A DNA stretch of 49,064 nt, taken from positions 1,778-50,841 of the forward strand of contig DHWX01000027.1 of assembly GCA_002413395.1 (NCBI GenBank), written 5' to 3'. Shown here one piece after another: positions 16,700-25,181 of the stretch. This DNA comes from Polaromonas sp. UBA5171. Lineage in GTDB: Bacteria > Pseudomonadota > Gammaproteobacteria > Burkholderiales > Burkholderiaceae_C. Position numbers and translations under genes: made by a program. Positions within the stretch are counted from its first letter, which is position 1; every line of letters begins with the position of its first letter. The notes beneath the pieces were generated by a model that was not told where the DNA came from, did no database searches, and saw only the letters and a list, made by a program, of their open reading frames with translations.

Positions 16700-17753
16700 T
16701 TCAAAAAACATGATCAATATCGCGGCGGCTGGGTCTGAACGCTCGCCGCCCTGCCTGTCGAAAAAGGATTTCGAAACCAATCAGGACGTTCGCTGGTGTC
16801 CCGGCTGCGGTGACTATGCAGTGCTGGCCCAAGTACAGAAGCTGTTGCCGACGCTGGGAATTCCACGCGAAAATTTTGTCTTCATTTCCGGCATAGGCTG
16901 CTCCAGCCGGTTCCCGTATTACATGGAAACCTACGGCATGCACAGCATCCATGGGCGCGCGTTGCCAATCGCCACTGGCCTGAAGCTGGCGCGCCCAGAT
17001 CTGTCGGTCTGGGTCGTGACTGGCGATGGCGATGCACTCGCCATCGGTGGAAACCATTTCATCCAGGCAATGCGACGCAATGTGGACCTAAAAATTATCA
17101 TGTTGAACAACCGGATCTACGGGCTGACCAAGGGGCAGTATTCGCCAACTTCGGAAATGGGCAAGAAGACCAAGACCACGCCCCATGGCAGCATCGACCG
17201 CCCGTTCAATCCGCTGGCGCTGGCATTGGGTGCGGGCGCCACCTTCGTGGCTCGCAGCGTCGACACTGACCTGACGCACCTGCAGAGCGTGTTGGCGCGC
17301 GCCGCCCAGCACAAGGGGTCAGCCTTTGTCGAAATTTATCAAAATTGCATTGTGTTCAATGATGGCGCTTACGACGAACTGACCGACAAAAAAAGTCGTG
17401 CCGATGCCCGCATTCTGCTTGAGCATGGCAAACCGATGGTCTACGGCAAGGATCGCGACCACGGCATTCGAATACTCGGCATGGAAGTTCAAGCCGTGGC
17501 GCTGGGCGAAAACGGAATCACCGAATCAGATTTGGCGGTGCATGATGAAAATACCGAAAACAGCACGCTGGCGTTTTCTCTGTCGCAGCTTGAGGGGCCG
17601 ACGCTTCCGGTGCCGCTGGGCGTATTCCGCGCGCTGGAAACCCCGACTTATCACGAGCGCAATGAGAGCCAGGCCGCCGCGGTCCGGCTCACCAGGGGGC
17701 GTGGTGATCTTGTCAGTTTGCTCAACAGCGGCGATACATGGACCATCAATTAA
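16692..17753 (+). CDS. korB: 2-oxoglutarate:ferredoxin oxidoreductase, beta (TPP-binding) subunit
   Basis: This 353-residue partner of KorA binds thiamine diphosphate and a [4Fe-4S] cluster. Near the start is VRWCPGCGDYAVL, followed by ISGIGCSSRFPYYMETYGMHSIHGRA and the TPP/Mg motif GDGDALAIGGNHFIQAMRRNVDLKIIMLNN. The start is a GTG at 16692 supported by GGAG at 16682-16685; it overlaps korA. An ATG 18 bases downstream has no ribosome site. No delta subunit is encoded here; electrons likely pass to the ferredoxin next door. Confidence 0.91.
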   Translation: MNSSKNMINIAAAGSERSPPCLSKKDFETNQDVRWCPGCGDYAVLAQVQKLLPTLGIPRENFVFISGIGCSSRFPYYMETYGMHSIHGRALPIATGLKLARPDLSVWVVTGDGDALAIGGNHFIQAMRRNVDLKIIMLNNRIYGLTKGQYSPTSEMGKKTKTTPHGSIDRPFNPLALALGAGATFVARSVDTDLTHLQSVLARAAQHKGSAFVEIYQNCIVFNDGAYDELTDKKSRADARILLEHGKPMVYGKDRDHGIRILGMEVQAVALGENGITESDLAVHDENTENSTLAFSLSQLEGPTLPVPLGVFRALETPTYHERNESQAAAVRLTRGRGDLVSLLNSGDTWTIN

Positions 17754-17772
17754 TACTACACAGGAGAATCAA

Positions 17773-18024
17773 ATGGCTTTGCTGATCAAAGACGATTGCA
17801 TCAATTGCACGGTGTGTGAACCGGAGTGCCCAAACAGCGCGATCAGCGCGGGAGATGGCATATTCGTGATTGACTCGGGGAAATGCACCGAATGCGTTGG
17901 GTATTTTGAAACCTCACAGTGCATCGATGTGTGCCCGGTGGACTGCATTATTCCGGACCCTGACCGGATTGAATCGCCCGAGCAACTGCAGAAAAAAAAC
18001 CAGCGCCTGATGGCTGCCGCATAA
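17773..18024 (+). CDS. 2[4Fe-4S] ferredoxin, Chromatium type
   Basis: This 83-residue ferredoxin has a first cluster motif CINCTVCEPECP (CxxCxxCxxxCP) and a second motif CTECVGYFETSQCIDVCP with eight residues inserted between the second and third cysteines. It ends in a charged C-terminal extension. This is the Chromatium/Allochromatium type used by Thauera as the carrier between KorAB and benzoyl-CoA reductase. AGGAG at 17762-17766 precedes the ATG, 19 bases after korB, so the three genes form one unit. It differs in spacing from the ferredoxin at 3976. Confidence 0.92.
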   Translation: MALLIKDDCINCTVCEPECPNSAISAGDGIFVIDSGKCTECVGYFETSQCIDVCPVDCIIPDPDRIESPEQLQKKNQRLMAAA

Positions 18025-18027
18025 AGA

Positions 18028-18045
18028 GCCTGTGACAGGCGTTTT
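18028..18045 (+). terminator. Weak hairpin with short T-run after the ferredoxin gene
   Basis: GCCT-GTGAC-AGGC followed by GTTTT begins a few bases after the ferredoxin stop. The stem is only 4-6 pairs, so termination may be partial. Confidence 0.35.
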
Positions 18046-18213
18046 GGTTCAGATTCGATTGATCTTCAATTGCGCGTGCATGGCGGGCTCCTCCATGCTG
18101 GGTTGGCCATGCTTCCTTCCATTTGAAAAACGCGGAGGTGATGCTGCAAAACAGGCCTGACGCCAGAAACAACGCCGCGAGTCCACTCGGCTGAAATTTT
18201 CTTGGTATTGACA

Positions 18214-18242
18214 TTGACAGCTGCGAATTGTTGCCATAAACT
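18214..18242 (+). promoter_or_regulatory. Sigma-70-like promoter for the thioesterase-pad operon
   Basis: A perfect TTGACA (18214-18219), a 17-base spacer and TAAACT (18237-18242) lie 60 bases ahead of the thioesterase start, predicting transcription from about 18249. A possible operator half-site follows at 18257. Confidence 0.6.
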
Positions 18243-18256
18243 GATACAGAAATAAA

Positions 18257-18267
18257 AAATAAAACAA
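18257..18267. promoter_or_regulatory. Possible half-site of the marR/kor operator
   Basis: AAATAAAACAA is identical to the right half of site 1 (6335-6345) but the left half is not conserved. It lies just downstream of the predicted transcription start of the pad operon. The A-rich context makes chance similarity possible. Confidence 0.35.
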
Positions 18268-18301
18268 AAAAACGAATCAAATTACCTTCGAGGTGACTGA
18301 C

Positions 18302-18709
18302 ATGAAAGAGACATTAAAAGCGGGACTGACTTTGACGCGCCGCATCATGATCGACAAACCGCGAACGATCGATTTTCTTGGTGAAGCGTTGCGCGTCTAC
18401 GCAACGCCTGAACTTGTGCGTGATTTCGAAGTCGCGTGTCGTGAATTCCTGCTCGATTATTGTGATGTGGGCGAGGATTCAGTCGGCACCGGTATCAATA
18501 TTACGCATAGCGGCGCAACCTTGCTCGGCATGCGAGTCGACATTACCATCACGGTGATGGCGGTCGAGGGGCGTAAAGTGAGTTTTTCCCTGATCGCGCA
18601 CGACGGTACCGAGGAGATTAGTCGTGGCGAGCACGGCCGCTTCGTGGTTCAGATCGAGAAACTCCGCGCCAAGGTGGCGGCTAAAGCAGCACAGGCCGCA
18701 TGTGAATAG
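18302..18709 (+). CDS. FlK-like hotdog-fold acyl-CoA thioesterase
   Basis: This 135-residue protein resembles fluoroacetyl-CoA thioesterase FlK. The catalytic residues of FlK (Thr42, Glu50, His76) have counterparts Thr35, Glu43 and His69 with the same spacing (TPELVRDFEVAC, then GTGINITHSGATLLG), and the C-terminal IAHDGTEEISRGEHGRFVV strand is also shared. It probably hydrolyses an acyl-CoA, perhaps releasing CoA from dead-end aromatic thioesters; the substrate is not known. GAGGTG at 18290-18295 decides the start at ATG 18302 over GTG 18293. It heads the pad operon where padB would be expected. Confidence 0.82.
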   Translation: MKETLKAGLTLTRRIMIDKPRTIDFLGEALRVYATPELVRDFEVACREFLLDYCDVGEDSVGTGINITHSGATLLGMRVDITITVMAVEGRKVSFSLIAHDGTEEISRGEHGRFVVQIEKLRAKVAAKAAQAACE

Positions 18710-18751
18710 CACCGGGAAAAAGTTCATCGGATGCCGCAGCGGGGTGATGTC

Positions 18752-19399
18752 ATGACTCGCTATGTGATGGCGGTTGATCTGCGTCGTTGCATTGGATGCC
18801 AGACTTGCACCGCTGCCTGCCGTCATGCCAATGCCACGCCGCCTGGTGTGCAATGGCGAAAAGTGCTCGATTTCGAAACTGGCGAGTTTCCCGATGTGCA
18901 GCGCACCTTTGTGCCAGTTGGCTGCATGCACTGCAGCGAGCCGCCATGCGTCAGCGTTTGTCCATCGCAGGCGACAAAAAAGCGTGCTGACGGCTTGGTC
19001 ACCATCGATTACGACATCTGCATCGGCTGCGGCTACTGTGCCGTTGCCTGCCCCTATCAGGCCAGGCATATTGTTCATCGCGTCGATTTTGCGTACAACG
19101 GTACGGCTAGCGTAGCGGAAGCGGCGCGTGCCGATCCGCGCCGTACCAACGTCGCGACCAAGTGCACATTCTGCGTTGATCGCATTGACGCCGCGCAGGC
19201 CAACGGACTCACGCCAGGGGTCGACCCGGAGGTAACGCCAGCCTGTGTCAATTCCTGCATCGCCAGCGCCTTGGTGTTCGGCGACCGTGACGATCCAGGC
19301 AGCAAGGTATCGACCATGTTGCGTGAGAATCAACATTTCCGCATGCACGAGGAACTTGGTACCGATCCGGGGATGTATTACATCTGGGACAGGGCATGA
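18752..19399 (+). CDS. padC: Phenylacetyl-CoA:acceptor oxidoreductase iron-sulfur subunit (PadC-like)
   Basis: This 215-residue protein has four ferredoxin-like cysteine groups (RRCIGCQTCTAAC, VGCMHCSEPPCVSVCP, DICIGCGYCAVACP, and TKCTFC with VNSC), as in the beta subunits of DMSO-reductase-family enzymes. In Aromatoleum/Azoarcus, PadBCD oxidises phenylacetyl-CoA at the alpha carbon to phenylglyoxylate, passing electrons through PadC to the membrane. The frame opens at 18731, but ATG 18752 follows GGGGTGATG and gives the family N-terminus (TRYVMAVDLRRC). Its stop overlaps padD. The molybdopterin subunit padB is absent from this locus. Confidence 0.85.
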   Translation: MTRYVMAVDLRRCIGCQTCTAACRHANATPPGVQWRKVLDFETGEFPDVQRTFVPVGCMHCSEPPCVSVCPSQATKKRADGLVTIDYDICIGCGYCAVACPYQARHIVHRVDFAYNGTASVAEAARADPRRTNVATKCTFCVDRIDAAQANGLTPGVDPEVTPACVNSCIASALVFGDRDDPGSKVSTMLRENQHFRMHEELGTDPGMYYIWDRA

Positions 19400-20268
19400 A
19401 CATCGAAAATCTGATCAAACCGCGTCGGCAGACCAACTGGGACTGGCGCGCTGCTGGTAATTTTATCTGTGGCGGCTCCGGCAGCGGTCTGCTGCTGTTT
19501 TCCGCTATCGGCACCGGCCCGAATCCGGGTTACCGTCCGCTGGCGCTCGTCGCCCTCATATTGATTGCCCTGGGCCTATTTTGTGTGTGGCTGGAAATCG
19601 GCCGACCGTTGCGCTCAATGAATGTCCTTTTGCATGCGCAGACTTCGTGGATGACGCGCGAGGCGCTGGTGGCGCCGCCGCTGTTTTTGTCTGGAGCGGC
19701 CGCAGCATGGACTGGCGCTGTGGTGTGGATCTGGCTGAGCGCTCTGCTGGCCGTGCTGTTCCTGTACTGCCAGGCGCGTATTGTTCAGGCCGCCAAGGGC
19801 ATTCCGGCCTGGCGCGCGCAGCGCACCGTACCGCTTTTGATCGCGACGGGGTTGACCGAAGGCGTTGGCCTGCTGGCGCTGGCCTCGACATTGACCAATA
19901 CCGCACCGCAGGTCTGGATCCTGGCGACGCTGTTGGCCCTGCTGGTGCTGCGTGCCATGCTGTGGCGCGCCTACTGGAAGGAGTTGACGGAGCAAAAAGC
20001 TCCGTCGAAGGCACTGGCAGCACTGAATGTGGTGGCGATACCTATGAGCGGAATCGGCTACTGGGTCATCGTCGCGCTGGCATTGCTGGCTATGCTGCCT
20101 GGGTTCGGTGTGCTGGCTGGCGCAGCGGGCTTGCTGGCTGTGGCAGGCGGCTGGCTGCTCAAATACACCATGATTGTGCGCGCCTCCTTCAACCAGGGCT
20201 ACGCGTTGCCACGGCTACCGGTCCGCGGTGGCGCCACATCGTCAAGCCGGGCTGGTGCCGCATCGTGA
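19396..20268 (+). CDS. padD: Phenylacetyl-CoA:acceptor oxidoreductase membrane anchor (PadD-like)
   Basis: This 290-residue hydrophobic protein has about eight membrane segments and overlaps padC by 4 bases. It belongs to the DmsC/NrfD-type anchor class that transfers electrons from the iron-sulfur subunit to quinone. The N-terminal RQTNWDWRAAGNFICGGSGSGLLLF precedes the first segment, and a charged ARQTR-like C-terminus is absent. Assignment to PadD rests on the PadC partner and the padE genes 35 bases downstream. Confidence 0.82.
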   Translation: MNIENLIKPRRQTNWDWRAAGNFICGGSGSGLLLFSAIGTGPNPGYRPLALVALILIALGLFCVWLEIGRPLRSMNVLLHAQTSWMTREALVAPPLFLSGAAAAWTGAVVWIWLSALLAVLFLYCQARIVQAAKGIPAWRAQRTVPLLIATGLTEGVGLLALASTLTNTAPQVWILATLLALLVLRAMLWRAYWKELTEQKAPSKALAALNVVAIPMSGIGYWVIVALALLAMLPGFGVLAGAAGLLAVAGGWLLKYTMIVRASFNQGYALPRLPVRGGATSSSRAGAAS

Positions 20269-20303
20269 CACGCCTGCACTCACGCCAAGCCAGGAGAACA
20301 TAA

Positions 20304-20876
20304 GTGGTTGAAATTCGCATACACGGACGTGGCGGGCAAGGCGCAGTGCTGGCGGGCGGTATTCTTGCTAATGCGCTGGTACAGGAAGGCAAGCACGTCA
20401 TTGCCATTCCATCCTTCGGTTTCGAACGTCGCGGCGCACCGGTTGCGAGCTATTTGCGTTTCGACGAGCATCCAATACGGCAGATGACCAACATTTATCA
20501 TCCGGATTGCGTGTTGTGCATCGATCCGACCGTTGGCCGGGCAACCAACATTTTTGACGGTGTGCGGGACCGGGCTGTGTGGATCCAAACCAGCGCCAAA
20601 CCGCTGGGCGAATTGGAGTTTTCAGACCAGGTTGCAATCGTCGGTCTATGCGACGCTGTCTCGATTGCACTCGATATTTTTGGCCGATCCATCACCAATA
20701 CCATCATGCTCGGCGCTTTTGCTCAAGCGACCGGCCTGGTATCGCTTGATGCCCTGCGCTCGGCAATCGAAGAATCCGACTTTCGCGATGCTGGCCTGCG
20801 GCAAAACCTGGAAGCGCTGGAACTTGGCTATATCGAAACCACCGTGCACGTTATCCAGCGAAAGTTCGCTGCATGA
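20304..20876 (+). CDS. padE: Phenylglyoxylate:acceptor oxidoreductase gamma subunit
   Basis: This 190-residue protein is the gamma-type domain of the pyruvate:ferredoxin oxidoreductase superfamily: VEIRIHGRGGQGAVLAGGILANAL at the N-terminus, then FGFERRGAPVASYLRF. In the Pad system it forms, with PadF-I, the enzyme that converts phenylglyoxylate plus CoA to benzoyl-CoA and CO2. The start is GTG at 20304 supported by AGGAG at 20292-20296. It overlaps padF (ATGA). Confidence 0.88.
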   Translation: MVEIRIHGRGGQGAVLAGGILANALVQEGKHVIAIPSFGFERRGAPVASYLRFDEHPIRQMTNIYHPDCVLCIDPTVGRATNIFDGVRDRAVWIQTSAKPLGELEFSDQVAIVGLCDAVSIALDIFGRSITNTIMLGAFAQATGLVSLDALRSAIEESDFRDAGLRQNLEALELGYIETTVHVIQRKFAA

Positions 20877-21163
20877 TCAAACAATCAAAACCCCTGTTCG
20901 ACGCGTCAACGATCCCAAACGATCTGTGCCCGATCGCAGTTCTGCAAAACCCGATGCTACCGGGCGACTGGCGCAGCATGCGGCCGGTGGTGAACCGCGA
21001 CAAATGCGTCAAATGTGCCGTATGCTGGCTCTACTGCCCTGTGCAGTGTGTGGTTGAGAAATCGGCATGGTTTGACTTTGATCTCACCACTTGCAAGGGT
21101 TGCGGCATCTGCATGCGCGAGTGCCCGCATGGTGCCATCCACATGGTGGAGGAATCGTCATGA
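20873..21163 (+). CDS. padF: Phenylglyoxylate:acceptor oxidoreductase delta (ferredoxin) subunit
   Basis: This 96-residue protein contains two standard [4Fe-4S] motifs, DKCVKCAVCWLYCPV and TTCKGCGICMRECPHGAI. It is the delta subunit that carries electrons out of the TPP site. A 35-residue N-terminal arm precedes the cluster domain (NPMLPGDWRSMRPVVN). It overlaps both padE and padG by 4 bases. Confidence 0.88.
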   Translation: MIKQSKPLFDASTIPNDLCPIAVLQNPMLPGDWRSMRPVVNRDKCVKCAVCWLYCPVQCVVEKSAWFDFDLTTCKGCGICMRECPHGAIHMVEESS

Positions 21164-22383
21164 GCGCGGTTCTCAAGCCAAAACAAAAATTCATTGTGTG
21201 CGACGGTAACGAGGCGGCGGCCCTGGCGGTCACGCTGGCGCAGGTGGACATGGTGGCGGTGTATCCAATCACGCCGCAATCGTCGCTGGTCGAGTACATC
21301 GCCAAATTTGCCGCTGACGGTAAGCTCAATGCCGAGATTGTTGATGTCGAGGGCGAGCATTCAGTGCTGTCCGTGTTGCACGGCGCCACGCTGGCCGGCG
21401 CGCGCACCTATACCGCGACGTGCGGCCCGGGGTTGGCATTCATGTTCGAACCCTATCTGCGAACACCTGGCATGCGCATGCCGCTGGTCATGACCATCGT
21501 GACGCGCGATACGTTGACGCCGCAAAGCGTGTGGGGCGGCCACCAGGATGCGATGTCGGTTCGCGAAGCGGGCTGGGTTCAGGTCTATTGCGAGACGGTA
21601 CAGGAGGTGCTTGACACCACGATAATGGCTTACCGGATCGCTGAGCACCATGACGTGATGCTTCCGGTGAATGTTTGTCACGATGGTAATTATCTTTCTT
21701 ACGGTGCCGCCCGCGCCGAATTACCCGATCAGGATGAGGTTGCGAGCTTTCTAGGAAAGCGCGATGTCAACTGGCATGCCGCGCTTGACCCCGACCGGCC
21801 GATGGCGATCGATCCGCTCACCGGCGGTGCCGGCGGCCCAGGCCCATCGATGTTCGTGCGTTACCGCAAAGGGCAATGTGCCGGCATGCAAAATTCATTG
21901 CGCGTCATCGAGGAAGTGCATACGGAGTGGGGGCGCGTTTTTGGCCGCCATCATGCGCCATTGGTTGAGTCATACCGGATGGATGATGCCGATTACGCGA
22001 TTGCAACCATCGGATCGATGACCGGTGCCGCCAAGGATGCGGTTGACGAGGCGCGTGATCGCGGCGAGCGGGTTGGTCTGGTCAAGATCAAGACTTTCCG
22101 TCCATTCCCGGTACAGGCCATGGTGCAGGCATTGAAAAATGTCAAGGCTGTCGGCGTGGTGGACCGCTCCGTCAGCTTTGGCTGGAACTGCGGTCCGTTG
22201 TTTCAAGAGACTCTGGGTGCGCTGTACCACGCGCCGAAGCACATCCCGGCCATGAGTTTTATCGGTGGACTGGCTGGCGCAGACATGACGACCCAGCATT
22301 TCGGACAGGTGATCGAGCGCACGGCGGCAATGGCCAACGGTGGCGCACCTGGCGAAACCGTGTGGCTGAACGAAAAAGATTAG
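21160..22383 (+). CDS. padG: Phenylglyoxylate:acceptor oxidoreductase alpha subunit
   Basis: The protein has 407 residues when started at the ATG at 21160, chosen because GGAGGA lies at 21148-21153 and the codon overlaps the padF stop; an upstream in-frame ATG at 21091 lies inside padF. It matches the alpha subunit of 2-oxoacid oxidoreductases: DGNEAAALAVTLAQVDMVAVYPITPQSSLVEYI, DVEGEHSVLSVLHGA and TCGPGLAFMFEP. The C-terminal domain begins near YAIATIGSMTGAAKDAV. It supplies substrate- and CoA-binding parts of the active site. Confidence 0.88.
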   Translation: MSAVLKPKQKFIVCDGNEAAALAVTLAQVDMVAVYPITPQSSLVEYIAKFAADGKLNAEIVDVEGEHSVLSVLHGATLAGARTYTATCGPGLAFMFEPYLRTPGMRMPLVMTIVTRDTLTPQSVWGGHQDAMSVREAGWVQVYCETVQEVLDTTIMAYRIAEHHDVMLPVNVCHDGNYLSYGAARAELPDQDEVASFLGKRDVNWHAALDPDRPMAIDPLTGGAGGPGPSMFVRYRKGQCAGMQNSLRVIEEVHTEWGRVFGRHHAPLVESYRMDDADYAIATIGSMTGAAKDAVDEARDRGERVGLVKIKTFRPFPVQAMVQALKNVKAVGVVDRSVSFGWNCGPLFQETLGALYHAPKHIPAMSFIGGLAGADMTTQHFGQVIERTAAMANGGAPGETVWLNEKD

Positions 22384-22393
22384 GCGCAGAACC

Positions 22394-23647
22394 ATGCAGC
22401 AAACGCAATATCTGATCGTCGGCGCCAGCCATGCAGCGCTGGCTGCGGTGCAGGCGATCCGCATGCACGATGAAACAGGCAGCGTCACCGTGATATCCAG
22501 GGACGATGCGCTACCGTATTCGCCTACGGTGTTGCCGTATGTCGTATCCGGGCGTTCCGATCCACAGCAAGTGTTTCTGCGCGACGACGACTATTTTTCG
22601 CAGCATAAGGTGGATTACCTGAAGGGGGTGTCGGTCACTGGCGTCGTTGCATCGGACAATCGCGTCAGCCTGTCGAATGGCGGAGAGATCAGTTATGAAA
22701 AACTGTTGCTCGCCACTGGTGCTGCGCCGCAATTGCCACCGATTCCTGGCTTGAATACGGTTGATTTTCATGTCTTGCGCAGCCTCGACGACGCCTTGCG
22801 CCTGCACCAGGCGCTAGGAACAACGCGCCAGGCGATCGTGCTCGGCGCCGGCTTGGTCGGCATGCATGCGGCGGAGAATCTGGCCAAGGGCGGCGCACAA
22901 GTTACTGTGGTGGAAATGCAGCCGACGGCACTGGCGGGCTATTTTGATCGCGACGCGGCTTCGATCATCGAGAGTACGTTTACCGCCAAGGGCGTACGCC
23001 TGATGATGGGCAACAAGGTGGTCAAGCTGGCACCCGGCGATCAGGACAAAGGCGCACGGGTGACATTGGCCGACGGCACCGAACTGCAAGCGGATCTGCT
23101 ACTGGTATCTACCGGCGTGACGCCGGTGATGGATTATCTGCAAGGCTCCGGCGCGCAAACCGACCGCGGAATTGTGGTCGATGACGTCATGCGTACCAGC
23201 ATTGACAACATCTGGGCCGCCGGTGACGTTGCGCAGGCGCGCGGCTTTTACAATGGCGAAAAAATCATCAATGGCATTTTGCCGGATGCGGTCGAACAGG
23301 GAAAAATCGCAGGCATGGCGATGGCCGGCGACCCTGCTGTCCAGAATTATCCAGGTGGCGTGTCCCTTAATACCTATAGCTTCTTCGGGCAGCAGGCGGT
23401 TTCCGTCGGCAGTCAGAACGAAGGCGAAGCAGTTTTGCTTGAGGTCGATGCGCCGAACAGTCGATATCTCAAAATTGTCATGAAAGACGGTCGGCTTACC
23501 GGCATTTTTGGCATCAATGCGGCGTTTGATCCGGGTGTGATGTGGCAACTGATTTTGCGCCGTACCGATCTTGCCCCGGTACTGGATAAGTTTCTGGCCG
23601 ATCCGCAGCGCACGGCGCGGGTGCTGATGTCAAAAACTTGGAGATAA
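22394..23647 (+). CDS. padH: Phenylglyoxylate oxidoreductase FAD-dependent subunit (PadH-like)
   Basis: This 417-residue pyridine-nucleotide-disulfide-type flavoprotein has an FAD-binding start (YLIVGASHAALAAVQAI), LLATGAAPQLPPIPG, a second dinucleotide fold for NAD (VLGAGLVGMHAAENLAKGG, near residue 152) and the FAD ribityl motif NIWAAGDVAQARGF. In Azoarcus evansii the corresponding subunit lets the enzyme reduce NAD+. The first fold has GASHAA instead of the usual GGGxAG, which is noted but not obviously damaging. It starts 10 bases after padG. Confidence 0.86.
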   Translation: MQQTQYLIVGASHAALAAVQAIRMHDETGSVTVISRDDALPYSPTVLPYVVSGRSDPQQVFLRDDDYFSQHKVDYLKGVSVTGVVASDNRVSLSNGGEISYEKLLLATGAAPQLPPIPGLNTVDFHVLRSLDDALRLHQALGTTRQAIVLGAGLVGMHAAENLAKGGAQVTVVEMQPTALAGYFDRDAASIIESTFTAKGVRLMMGNKVVKLAPGDQDKGARVTLADGTELQADLLLVSTGVTPVMDYLQGSGAQTDRGIVVDDVMRTSIDNIWAAGDVAQARGFYNGEKIINGILPDAVEQGKIAGMAMAGDPAVQNYPGGVSLNTYSFFGQQAVSVGSQNEGEAVLLEVDAPNSRYLKIVMKDGRLTGIFGINAAFDPGVMWQLILRRTDLAPVLDKFLADPQRTARVLMSKTWR

Positions 23648-23650
23648 TCG

Positions 23651-24991
23651 ATGGGCGCAGCCTACAACACCATTGCTTTCAAGCCTGAATCCTGCGACGG
23701 ATGCAATGCCTGCATGATCGCATGCGCTGAAGCGAAGAGCGGCAACAGCGAGCTGGTCAACTCGCGCATTCAGGTCATTCCCGACTTCGATGGCGGTTTC
23801 GACTTGGCCTTGTGCCGCCAATGCGGCGATCCGAAATGCGTCGCCGATTGCCCGGCCGGCGCATTGACCAAAAATTTGGTGACCGGCATTATCGAATGGG
23901 ACGATTCAAAATGCGTGAATTGTCTGCTATGTACCGTTGGGTGTTCTTACGGCGGCATTGTGCATAACAAGTCGGTCGGCCACGTCGTCAAGTGCGACGG
24001 CTGCGGCGGTGATCCGGCCTGCGTCAAGGCCTGCGAGCGCGGTGCGCTGAAGTTCATCACAACGTCAAGCATCTACAACGAAGTTGGCGATCTGGAAGAC
24101 CTGTTCGTGCCGGGATTGTCCGGCTGCCAGGGCTGCAACACTGAACTGATCATGCGTCACGCGTTGCGACGCGTTGGCCCGGAAACGGTGCTGGCGACGC
24201 CGCCCGGTTGCATTCCAGGCATGGGATCGGTCGGCTACAACGGCCTGACCGGCACCAAGGTGCCGGTATTCCACCCGTTGCTGACCAATACGGCATCAAT
24301 GCTGACTGGCATCAAGCGCCATTACAAGCGCCAGGGGCGTGAAGTGAATGCGATGGCGCTGGCCGGTGACGGCGGCGCGTCCGATGTCGGTTTCCAGTCG
24401 CTGTCCGGTGCGGCCGAACGTGGCGAACAGATACTGTTCGTCTGCGTTGACAACGAAGGCTACATGAACACCGGCATGCAGCGCTCCTCGTGCACGCCGT
24501 TCGGTGCATGGACCACCACCACGCCAGTCGGCGAGCATGGCAAAGGCAAGACGCAGGATGCCAAGAACATGCCGGTGCTGATGATGATGCATAACTGCGC
24601 ATATGTCGCGACCGCGTCGACCGCCTTCATGGAGGACCTGTACGACAAGCTCGACAAGGCGATCGCCGCCTCTAAGGTCGGTTTTGCGTATCTGCATATC
24701 TATTCGCCGTGCACCACTGGCTGGCGCTTTCCTTCGCAGGAAAACATCGAGGTGGCGCGCAAGGCGGTCGAAACCAATTTTGTGATGCTGTGGGAATTCA
24801 ATCCACGCGATGGTCTGCAACTGAGCCGTCCGCTCAAGGGTGCGTTGGCGATCGAAGACTACCTCAAGGCGCTGGGCAAGTATCGCCATCTGTCGGCCGA
24901 ACAGGTGGAGCACATCAAGGTGTCGCTCCAACGCAATGTCACGTTCATTGATGGATTGGCGAAGAACCCGCAGTTAAAACCGCTGCTATAG
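23651..24991 (+). CDS. padI: Phenylglyoxylate:acceptor oxidoreductase beta subunit (TPP plus ferredoxin domain)
   Basis: This 446-residue protein has an N-terminal polyferredoxin domain of about 140 residues (SCDGCNACMIACAEAK, LCRQCGDPKCVADCP, KCVNCLLCTVGC, KCDGCGGDPACVKACERGAL). A TPP-binding beta domain follows (LSGCQGCNTELIMRHALRR, GDGGASDVGFQSLSGAAERGEQILFVCVDNEGYMNTG). This fusion is typical of PadI. It starts 3 bases after padH and ends the pad operon; nothing strongly terminator-like follows apart from an A-rich stretch near 25030. Confidence 0.89.
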   Translation: MGAAYNTIAFKPESCDGCNACMIACAEAKSGNSELVNSRIQVIPDFDGGFDLALCRQCGDPKCVADCPAGALTKNLVTGIIEWDDSKCVNCLLCTVGCSYGGIVHNKSVGHVVKCDGCGGDPACVKACERGALKFITTSSIYNEVGDLEDLFVPGLSGCQGCNTELIMRHALRRVGPETVLATPPGCIPGMGSVGYNGLTGTKVPVFHPLLTNTASMLTGIKRHYKRQGREVNAMALAGDGGASDVGFQSLSGAAERGEQILFVCVDNEGYMNTGMQRSSCTPFGAWTTTTPVGEHGKGKTQDAKNMPVLMMMHNCAYVATASTAFMEDLYDKLDKAIAASKVGFAYLHIYSPCTTGWRFPSQENIEVARKAVETNFVMLWEFNPRDGLQLSRPLKGALAIEDYLKALGKYRHLSAEQVEHIKVSLQRNVTFIDGLAKNPQLKPLL

Positions 24992-25181
24992 AGTTGCTTT
25001 GCTCTTTAAATTTCCAATGCGTAACATAAAAAAAAACGGTGTACTGGTTGCCGTGCAGCACCTCGGGCAAGGTTGGTGCCGAAAAGTTTTGAACGTCTGT
25101 TACTGCCTCGCCTTAACCTAATTGACATGCAGGTTTGCAGCGGGTTACCTCTATACAATTGCCAAAAAAGAAGGACACCGT

